44,053 nt of DNA, taken from positions 1-44,053 of the forward strand of contig UQQM01000018.1 in the NCBI GenBank assembly GCA_900543205.1. The letters are read 5' to 3'. The notes below the pieces were generated by a model. The model saw nothing but the letters and a program-made list of their open reading frames with translations, did no database searches and was not told the origin of the DNA. Source of the DNA: an uncultured Bacteroides sp. Lineage in GTDB: Bacteria; Bacteroidota; Bacteroidia; Bacteroidales; UBA932. The stretch's first letter is position 1, and each line of letters begins with the position of its first letter. Below are positions 38,227 to 44,053 of this stretch, in pieces. Both the position numbers and the translations under genes were made by a program.

Positions 38227-40671
38227 CTATCTGAGCTGGGCCCCGAATTCGTTCTGGAAGGTCGAAAGCAGCCTGTCCATCACCCTCTCGGTATCCTGGT
38301 CGGTCAGGGTCTTCTCATTGTCCTGGATCACGAAGCTCAGGGCGTACTGCTTCTTGCCCTCGGGAATCTTGTCGCCCCTGTAGACATCGAAGAGCCTTAC
38401 GTCCTTGAGCAGCTTCTTCGCCTGCTTGAACGCGGCCGAACGCAGGTCGGCGTATTTCACGTTCTCGTCGAGGAGAAGCGCGAGATCCCTGTGGACTTCG
38501 GGGAACTTGGGCAGTTCCTTGAAGGAGACCTTGTCCCTGCGCACCAGCTCGAACAGTGCGGGCCAGTTGATTTCAGCGGCGAAAACCGGCTGCCGTATCC
38601 CGAAAGTCCTTGCAAGCGAAGGATTCACGGCGCCCATCACCGCAAGCTGGACGGGACTGCCTCCGGGCAGCTGATAGGACATGCCCTCGGAGAATATGTC
38701 CGAAGGCGCCGCCGCGCTCCGCATCTGATAGAGCTCGGCACCATAGCGCCTGAGCAGCAGCTCGACGTAGCCCTTGAGCTGGAAATAATTGCCTGCGCCA
38801 GCCTCGGTACGCCATACCTTGTCGGGGGTGCCGGTGAGCATCAGCATGAAATTCGTATGCTCTTCATAACCCTCGAGCGTGTCTCCGCCCTTCTCGGGCA
38901 GTCTCGCATATACGCTTCCGTATTCGAATATCTTCATGGACGAGGCCTGGCGGTTGAGGTTGTAGGCCACCACCTCGAGTCCTCCGGGTATCAGGCTCTG
39001 GCGCATGACGTTGAGGTCCTGGCTGAGAGGGTTCACTATGCGCACGCAATGGTCTGCGGGGAAGGTCGCAAGCTTGTCGTAGTATGCCGACTTGGTCAGC
39101 GAATTGTTCATTATCTCCACGAAACCGCAGGCGGCGAGGAAGTTGGAGACCGAATTCCGGACAGCTTCCTCCTCCGGTCTGGGAGTGGCGTTGACAGACA
39201 TCTTCATGTGCTTGGGGAAGGGGATGTTGTCGTAGCCGTAGATTCTCAGGAGCTCCTCAACCACGTCACATTCGCGGTAGACGTCCACCATGTATGAGGG
39301 GGCCTTCACGGTCGAGCCGCCTTCGTGCTTCTCCACGAAGTCATAGCCCAGCCATCCCAGGATGTTTTCTATCGTGTCATGTCCGAGCTCATGCCCGGCG
39401 AGACGCTCGATACGCCCGTAGTCCAGCTCTATGGTCTTCCTTTCGACAGGCTTTGAGCTCACCTTCCGAATCTTTCCCTCCACTTCGCCTCCGGCCAGCT
39501 CGCGGATGAGGCACACGGCCCTCTTCAGCGCGTATTCCAGCACCTCGGGGTCGCCTCCGCGCTCATACCTGAAGGACGCGTCGGTCTGCAGACCCTGGGT
39601 CTTGGAGGTGCGGCGTATGGAGCCGGGGTCGAAATATGCGCTCTCCACGAAGAGTGACGATGTGCCGTCGGAGACTCCGCTCTCTTCGCCGCCGAACACT
39701 CCCGCGATGCACATCGGGCCCTCGGCATCGGCTATCACCATGTCGCGGCTGCAGAGCTTGCGCTCCACCCCGTCCAGGGTGCGTATCAGCTCCCCTTCGG
39801 CAGCCCTGCGGACAATGACCTTGCCGCCCCTCACCTTGTCGGCGTCGAAGGTGTGCAGGGGCTGTCCGAGCTCGAACAGCACGAAGTTGGATATGTCGAC
39901 TATGTTGTCGATGGGCCTGAGGCCTATCGCAAGCAGCCTGTCCTGAAGCCACTGCGGAGAAGGGGCCGCCTTCACGTTCCTGATGGTGATTCCCGTATAT
40001 TCGGGAGCCCCGTCACCGTCGAGCACCTCCACATCAAGGCCGCCGGCCTCTCCTTCACGGAAATCGTCGACGGAAGGCCTGACGAGCTCGCAGGGTATGT
40101 CGCGGAGCTTCAGATATGCGTAGAGGTCGCGTGCCACTCCCCAATGGGACGCCGCGTCGACCCTGTTGGCGGTGATTTCATATTCGATTACGGCCTCGGT
40201 CTCAAGATGCAGGTATTCCTTGGCGGGAGTGCCCACCACCGCGTCGGCAGGAAGCACCATGATACCTTCATGTCCGGAACCTATGCCCAGCTCGTCCTCG
40301 GCGCATATCATACCGAAAGACTCCACGCCCCGGATCTTGGACTTCTTTATCTTGAAGTCTCCGGGAAGCACGGCCCCGACCTGCGCAAAAAGGACTTTCT
40401 GCCCGGCCGCCACGTTCGGCGCACCGCAGACCACGGTAAGGGGCTCGCCCGTACCGTCATTGACCTTGGTGATATGCAGATGGTCCGAATTCGGATGGTC
40501 TTCGCATTCCAGCACTTCCGCCACGACGACTCCGGCAAGTCCGCCGGGAATCTTTTCCTGCTCCTCCACCCCGTCAACCTCGATGCCTATCGAAGTCATG
40601 GCATCCGCTATCTGCTGAGGGGTCAGCTCGCATTTCAGATAATCCTTGAGCCAATTGTAACTGAGTTTCAT
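38227..40671 (-). CDS. pheT: Phenylalanyl-tRNA synthetase beta subunit
   Basis: PheT is the large subunit of the alpha2beta2 PheRS, which charges tRNA-Phe and edits misacylated tyrosine. The 814-residue protein begins MKLSYNWLKDYL, has an N-terminal tRNA-binding OB domain (VVAEVLECEDHPNSDHLHITKVNDG), the B3/B4 editing domain, DNIVDISNFVLFELGQPLHTFDADKV, B5 domain and a C-terminal ferredoxin-like anticodon-binding (FDX-ACB) domain. pheS is not next to it, a common separation in this phylum. It is preceded by ftsY (gap 13) and followed by DUF4296 (gap 6). Confidence 0.96.
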   Translation of the reverse strand: MKLSYNWLKDYLKCELTPQQIADAMTSIGIEVDGVEEQEKIPGGLAGVVVAEVLECEDHPNSDHLHITKVNDGTGEPLTVVCGAPNVAAGQKVLFAQVGAVLPGDFKIKKSKIRGVESFGMICAEDELGIGSGHEGIMVLPADAVVGTPAKEYLHLETEAVIEYEITANRVDAASHWGVARDLYAYLKLRDIPCELVRPSVDDFREGEAGGLDVEVLDGDGAPEYTGITIRNVKAAPSPQWLQDRLLAIGLRPIDNIVDISNFVLFELGQPLHTFDADKVRGGKVIVRRAAEGELIRTLDGVERKLCSRDMVIADAEGPMCIAGVFGGEESGVSDGTSSLFVESAYFDPGSIRRTSKTQGLQTDASFRYERGGDPEVLEYALKRAVCLIRELAGGEVEGKIRKVSSKPVERKTIELDYGRIERLAGHELGHDTIENILGWLGYDFVEKHEGGSTVKAPSYMVDVYRECDVVEELLRIYGYDNIPFPKHMKMSVNATPRPEEEAVRNSVSNFLAACGFVEIMNNSLTKSAYYDKLATFPADHCVRIVNPLSQDLNVMRQSLIPGGLEVVAYNLNRQASSMKIFEYGSVYARLPEKGGDTLEGYEEHTNFMLMLTGTPDKVWRTEAGAGNYFQLKGYVELLLRRYGAELYQMRSAAAPSDIFSEGMSYQLPGGSPVQLAVMGAVNPSLARTFGIRQPVFAAEINWPALFELVRRDKVSFKELPKFPEVHRDLALLLDENVKYADLRSAAFKQAKKLLKDVRLFDVYRGDKIPEGKKQYALSFVIQDNEKTLTDQDTERVMDRLLSTFQNEFGAQLR

Positions 40672-40684
40672 ATTTTTTCCAATT

Positions 40685-41569
40685 TTATTTCAAATCATCG
40701 GGAGAAAAAAGCTTCTCCACGAACTCCTGCTTGTCGAAGGGTTTCAGGTCGGAGATTTTCTCGCCCACACCTATGAACTTGACCGGAATATGGAACTGGT
40801 CGGACACCCCGACCACGACTCCGCCCTTGGCAGTCCCGTCCAGCTTGGTGACCACGAGGGAGCTGATGTCCGTAGCCCGGGAGAACTCCTTCGTCTGCTG
40901 GAAGGCGTTCTGTCCCGTGGATGCGTCAAGCACCAGCATGACGTCATGGGGGCCGTCAGGCACGACCTTGCGGATCACGTTGCGTATCTTGGTCAGCTCG
41001 TTCATCAGGTCTATCCTGTTGTGCAGCCTCCCGGCAGTGTCGATCAGCGCCACGTCCGCGCCTCTTGCGACGGCGGCTTTCGCCGTGTCGTACGCGACGG
41101 ATGCGGGATCCGAGCCCATGGACTGCTTGACGATGTCCACGCCGGCACGCTCAGCCCAGATGTCGAGCTGGTCGACCGCAGCGGCCCTGAAAGTGTCGGC
41201 CGCGCCGAGAATGACCTTCTTGCCCTGCTGCTTCAGCATATATGCGAGCTTGCCTATGGTGGTGGTCTTGCCGACGCCGTTGACGCCTACTACCAGGACT
41301 ATGTACGGTTTCTTGGAGAAATCGAAGGGCTCTCCGCCATCATCGATCAGGGAGCTGATCTCGTCGCGCAGCATGGCCACAAGCTCGTCGAAAGACATGT
41401 ACTTGTCCCTTGCGACCCTGTCCTCCAGACTGTCGATTATCTTCAGGGTGGTGTCAACCCCCATGTCGGACTCCACAAGAGCCTCCTCCACCGCATCCAG
41501 AGTATTGTCGTCCACTCTGGACTTCCCCATGACCGCACGGGATATCCTCTGAAAAAAACTGATTGCCAT
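40685..41569 (-). CDS. ftsY: Signal recognition particle receptor FtsY
   Basis: FtsY docks the SRP-ribosome complex to the membrane and is a GTPase. The 294-residue protein has an N domain, then the G domain with GVNGVGKTTT (residues 95-104), DTFRAAAVDQL, IDTAGR and TKLDGTAKGG. The acidic A domain is missing, as usual in Bacteroidota. The ATG at 41569 follows only 6 bases after a -7 box. pheT follows 13 bases later, so ftsY heads the operon. Confidence 0.97.
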   Translation of the reverse strand: MAISFFQRISRAVMGKSRVDDNTLDAVEEALVESDMGVDTTLKIIDSLEDRVARDKYMSFDELVAMLRDEISSLIDDGGEPFDFSKKPYIVLVVGVNGVGKTTTIGKLAYMLKQQGKKVILGAADTFRAAAVDQLDIWAERAGVDIVKQSMGSDPASVAYDTAKAAVARGADVALIDTAGRLHNRIDLMNELTKIRNVIRKVVPDGPHDVMLVLDASTGQNAFQQTKEFSRATDISSLVVTKLDGTAKGGVVVGVSDQFHIPVKFIGVGEKISDLKPFDKQEFVEKLFSPDDLK

Positions 41570-41575
41570 ATTCTA

Positions 41576-41583
41576 CAAAGATA
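41576..41583 (-). promoter_or_regulatory. -7 box for ftsY
   Basis: TATCTTTG on the minus strand is an exact match and ends 6 bases before the ftsY ATG, predicting a leaderless or nearly leaderless message. No clear -33 TTTG lies upstream, where the terminator stem begins. Confidence 0.55.
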
Positions 41584-41595
41584 CAAATTATTATG

Positions 41596-41627
41596 AAAAA
41601 GAAGCCGGCCCGGGCGCGGGTCGGCTT
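41596..41627 (-). terminator. Terminator of the rpmB-rpmG-DUF4295 unit
   Basis: Minus: AAGCCGACCCG (41627-41617), loop CGCC, CGGGCCGGCTT (41612-41602), 10 of 11 positions paired, then CTTTTT (41601-41596). It separates DUF4295 from ftsY. Confidence 0.85.
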
Positions 41628-41676
41628 GCTCTATGATGCTTCTCCTTACGGCTTCACCGGAAGCCGGACAAGGGAA

Positions 41677-41838
41677 CTACTTCTTGCCGTTGAAGAAATC
41701 CTTGGTCTTGTCAGCTTCTACAAGCTGCTCTGAAAAGATGTAGGCTCCGGTCTTGGGAGATTTCTCCATGCGGATGCACTTGACCATACTTTTCGCGCCG
41801 GCCTTGGCGGCGAAGGTTGCAACTGCTTTCTTTGCCAT
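41677..41838 (-). CDS. DUF4295-type small basic protein
   Basis: This 53-residue protein starts MAKKAVATFAAKAGAKSMVK and ends DKTKDFFNGKK; the length, basic start and SPKTGAYIF motif fit DUF4295. These proteins always lie after rpmG in Bacteroidota and are presumed ribosome-associated, but no function is established. It is 12 bases after rpmG and ends about 50 bases before a strong terminator. Confidence 0.85.
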   Translation of the reverse strand: MAKKAVATFAAKAGAKSMVKCIRMEKSPKTGAYIFSEQLVEADKTKDFFNGKK

Positions 41839-41850
41839 AGTTCAGACTCC

Positions 41851-42039
41851 TTATTTAATTTCACGGTGAACGGTGACCTTCTTGAGGTAGGGGTTGTACT
41901 TCTTGCGCTCAAGACGGTCGGGAGTGTTCTTCTTGTTCTTGGTCGTAATGTAGCGTGACATGCCGGGGACGCCGCTGGCCCTCTGCTCAGTGCACTCGAG
42001 GATGACCTGCACCCTGTTTCCTTTTGCTTTCTTTGCCAT
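41851..42039 (-). CDS. rpmG: 50S ribosomal protein L33
   Basis: L33 is a small 50S protein near the E site. The 62-residue sequence [57 protein letters not shown] matches the family; only one Cys remains, so this is the C- (non-zinc) form. It is 11 bases after rpmB and 12 before DUF4295. Confidence 0.97.
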   Translation of the reverse strand: MAKKAKGNRVQVILECTEQRASGVPGMSRYITTKNKKNTPDRLERKKYNPYLKKVTVHREIK

Positions 42040-42050
42040 GACTCTAAAAA

Positions 42051-42293
42051 TTAAACAAGGTTAATCAAGCCTTTCTTCTGAGCCTCGCGGATGGTAGCCT
42101 CGAGACCGTTCTTCTCGATGATCCTCATGCCCTTGCAGGACACCTTGAGGGTGATATATCTCTGCTCTTCCTCGCTCCAGAAGCGCTTGTGCTTGAGGTT
42201 GAGGGAGAAGTCACGCTTGGTGCGGAGCTTTGAATGGGCCACGTTGTTGCCCTTCATTCTCTTTCTGCCGGTTATTTGACAAACTTTTGCCAT
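42051..42293 (-). CDS. rpmB: 50S ribosomal protein L28
   Basis: L28 binds 23S rRNA. The 80-residue protein begins [29 protein letters not shown] and ends [18 protein letters not shown], matching L28 over its full length. It is the first gene of the rpmB-rpmG-DUF4295 unit and is preceded by its own promoter at about 42333-42364. Confidence 0.97.
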   Translation of the reverse strand: MAKVCQITGRKRMKGNNVAHSKLRTKRDFSLNLKHKRFWSEEEQRYITLKVSCKGMRIIEKNGLEATIREAQKKGLINLV

Positions 42294-42332
42294 ATCTCGT
42301 TATCTTTTGTTATCTTGACACTATAGGGGTTG

Positions 42333-42364
42333 CAAATATCGCTGATAATTTTCTGATTTCCAAA
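42333..42364 (-). promoter_or_regulatory. Promoter for rpmB-rpmG-DUF4295
   Basis: Minus: TTTG (42364-42361), 20-base spacer, GATATTTG (42340-42333). The -7 box differs from TAnnTTTG only in its first base. The leader to the ATG at 42293 is about 35 bases. It lies in the gap after lepB. Confidence 0.6.
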
Positions 42365-42371
42365 TAGAGAG

Positions 42372-43679
42372 CTACAGAAATTTCAGGAATCTGTCCCATC
42401 TGATGTTTTTCGGGAACTTCTGGTTTTTGTCGGTCGACAGCCAGATGACCACAGGCTTTCCGACTATGTGATCCTCGGGGACGAAGCCCCAGTACCTCGA
42501 GTCGAGGGAATTGTGCCTGTTGTCTCCCATCATGAAATAGTAGTCCTGCTTGAAGGTGTATTCTCCGTCGGCAATCGCCTTGGACAGGTCGGACTTCTCG
42601 TAGACGCTTATTATCCTTTCGTACAGGGGAAGGTTCTCCTCGGTCAGCTTCACGGTGGCTCCCCTGGACGGAATCCAGAGCGGCCCGTAATAATCGCGGG
42701 TCCAGCCTGAATCCACGGTGTAGGGGAAAACCTCCAGACTGCACGCCGAAGGGTCCCTGTCCAGATTGTCCCGGACCTCGACCACGTTCGGCAGGGCCTT
42801 GACCTTCGCGAGGGCCTCGGCCGTCAGGAGCATCGCCGGATAGCCGGGCATGGCCGGATTGAAATAAAGCTCCGAGGGGTTGAGCCCCAGCTCCTCCACG
42901 GTCTTGGAGTTTATCTTCTGGCCGTTGGTCTTCACCGCGTATGAAAGCTGGATACCGGGATAGACCTCCTGCTGCTCGCCGTTGACCCACACAAGTCCGT
43001 CCCTGACTTCAAGCGTGTCGCCGGGTAGGGCGACGCAGCGCTTGACGTAATGGTCCTTCTTGTCGGTCGGCCTGACTATCGTCTCGCCCAGCCCCTCCAC
43101 GGTCTCGCGGCCGAGGATGCGCACGAGGGCGTAATAGTCTTCAGCGGGAGCGCTCCTGAGCACCGTGTCACCGTTAGGGAAGCCGAAGACGACGCAGTCG
43201 CCTCTTCTCACCTCCCTGAATCCTTTCAGCCTGCGGTACTTGTTCTGAATCAGCGTCGAATACGACTCCTTTCCGAAAATGGTATTGTGGGTGAAAGGAA
43301 TGGTCAGCGGAGTCTCCGGGAGCCTCGGACCGTATGTCAGCTTGCTTACGAAAAGATGGTCTCCCGTGTAGAGAGTCCTCTCCATCGACGACGAAGGAAT
43401 CTTGAAAGCCTGGAAAAGGAAGATGTTGATCAGCGGAACTACGATTATCACGAAGATTATCGTGTCCAGCCAGTCATTTGCGGCGCTGTGCTTTTCGCCC
43501 GGCTTGTACCTCTTCTTCCAGAAGTTCCAGTGGACCTTCCTGGTGATGAATATGTCAAATATGACTATCAGCCCAAGAAGCCACCAGTAACTGCCCATCC
43601 AGACCACCCACGCCAGATAGAGCAAAGCCCATATCGTGAACTTTGTCCACCTGTTGCGGAAGAAATCCTTCAAGCCCAC
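42372..43679 (-). CDS. lepB: Signal peptidase I, long Bacteroidota form
   Basis: LepB removes signal peptides at the outer face of the inner membrane. The 435-residue protein has N-terminal helices (IWALLYLAWVVWMGSYWWLLGLIVIFDIF and DTIIFVIIVVPLINIFLF), the catalytic S98 in IPSSSMERTL, the general-base K213 in HYVKRCVALPGD, and MGDNRHNSLDSRYWG near the end. It is longer than E. coli LepB because of an inserted periplasmic domain. The start is GTG at 43679, 9 bases after the rplT stop, so it is probably co-translated with rplT. Confidence 0.93.
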   Translation of the reverse strand: MGLKDFFRNRWTKFTIWALLYLAWVVWMGSYWWLLGLIVIFDIFITRKVHWNFWKKRYKPGEKHSAANDWLDTIIFVIIVVPLINIFLFQAFKIPSSSMERTLYTGDHLFVSKLTYGPRLPETPLTIPFTHNTIFGKESYSTLIQNKYRRLKGFREVRRGDCVVFGFPNGDTVLRSAPAEDYYALVRILGRETVEGLGETIVRPTDKKDHYVKRCVALPGDTLEVRDGLVWVNGEQQEVYPGIQLSYAVKTNGQKINSKTVEELGLNPSELYFNPAMPGYPAMLLTAEALAKVKALPNVVEVRDNLDRDPSACSLEVFPYTVDSGWTRDYYGPLWIPSRGATVKLTEENLPLYERIISVYEKSDLSKAIADGEYTFKQDYYFMMGDNRHNSLDSRYWGFVPEDHIVGKPVVIWLSTDKNQKFPKNIRWDRFLKFL

Positions 43680-43688
43680 CTCGGCAAA

Positions 43689-44033
43689 CTACTTTACTGA
43701 GTTGATGATGGCCTCGAATGCCTGGGGATTGTTCATGGCGAGGTCGGCGAGAACCTTGCGGTTGAGGCCGATGTTCTGAGCATTGAGCTTGCCCATGAAC
43801 TGGGAATATGACAGGCCGTACTGACGTGCGGCGGCATTGATCCTCTGAATCCACAGAGCACGGAAATTACGCTTCTTGGCACGGCGGTCACGATAGGCGT
43901 AGGTCAAACCCTTCTCGTAGGTGTTCTTCGCAACCGTCCAAACATTCTTCCTTGACAGGAAATTACCGCGGGTTCTCTTGAGAATCTTCTTGCGGCGGGC
44001 CCTTGAGGCTACTGAATTGACTGATCTAGGCAT
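43689..44033 (-). CDS. rplT: 50S ribosomal protein L20
   Basis: L20 is an early 50S assembly protein that also represses its own operon in many bacteria. The 114-residue sequence ([53 protein letters not shown]) matches fully. infC and rpmI are expected upstream beyond the window edge. It is followed directly by lepB, an unusual partner. Confidence 0.97.
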   Translation of the reverse strand: MPRSVNSVASRARRKKILKRTRGNFLSRKNVWTVAKNTYEKGLTYAYRDRRAKKRNFRALWIQRINAAARQYGLSYSQFMGKLNAQNIGLNRKVLADLAMNNPQAFEAIINSVK

Positions 44034-44053
44034 AATTCAATACTTTTAGAGAA

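Overview
This window is chromosomal core-genome DNA from a member of the Bacteroidales (phylum Bacteroidota) with fairly high G+C. Four things support this. Promoters repeatedly show the Bacteroidota -7 box TAnnTTTG, sometimes with TTTG about 19-21 bases upstream. Start codons mostly lack Shine-Dalgarno sequences. Many genes belong to families largely confined to the group (DUF3078, DUF3575, DUF4136, DUF4251, DUF4295, DUF4296, BT_3928-like DoxX). The block rpmB-rpmG-DUF4295-ftsY is a Bacteroidota arrangement. The genus cannot be fixed from the sequence alone; no phage, plasmid, insertion-sequence or CRISPR gene is visible.

Layout. 0-0.6 kb: the nusA start and a very short rimP behind a terminator-like leader. 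0.6-7.2 kb: a small lipoprotein facing a long leftward operon (W/Y-rich lipoprotein, FadL-like porin, lpxD, lpxC, lpxA, wbqC), that is, outer-membrane and lipid A assembly; lpxC is not fused to fabZ. 7.2-13.4 kb: rightward proS, DUF3078, tilS, then a sugar nucleotidyltransferase and a CPBP membrane protease, with a DivIC/FtsB-like gene facing left. 13.4-19.0 kb: folP and tmk from a 40-base divergent promoter, a DoxX-like protein, sppA, and hisS. 19.0-21.05 kb: initiator tRNA-Met and about 1.5 kb without genes that holds REP-like palindromes, diverged repeats and a 10-base tandem repeat. 21.08-26.0 kb: accessory-looking genes: a membrane protein/HTH regulator pair, a DUF4251-DUF4136-beta-barrel operon with strong Shine-Dalgarno sites, a class A beta-lactamase homologue and a fucose-isomerase-like protein. 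26.1-28.8 kb: rpsO-pnp. 29-33.6 kb: a DUF-type secreted protein, a nitroreductase, a glycosyltransferase and a 703-residue EF-hand membrane protein. 33.6-36.6 kb: an HD hydrolase, tRNA-Leu(CAG), DUF3575 and a putative HExxH lipoprotein. 36.7-44 kb: two leftward units, ftsY-pheT-DUF4296-deoC and rpmB-rpmG-DUF4295, then rplT-lepB.

The genes serve translation (four ribosomal proteins, three tRNA synthetases or synthetase subunits, tilS, two tRNAs), protein export and signal-peptide handling (ftsY, lepB, sppA), lipid A and envelope building, and nucleotide metabolism (tmk, deoC, folP). I see no clear new defence or biosynthetic system. The most promising leads are regulatory: the terminator-like hairpin before rimP-nusA, several near-leaderless promoters, the repeat-rich gene-free block, and the 10-base tandem repeats just upstream of the membrane-protein/HTH pair. 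The most promising protein leads are the truncated RimP, the unfused LpxC, the EF-hand membrane protein and the HExxH lipoprotein.
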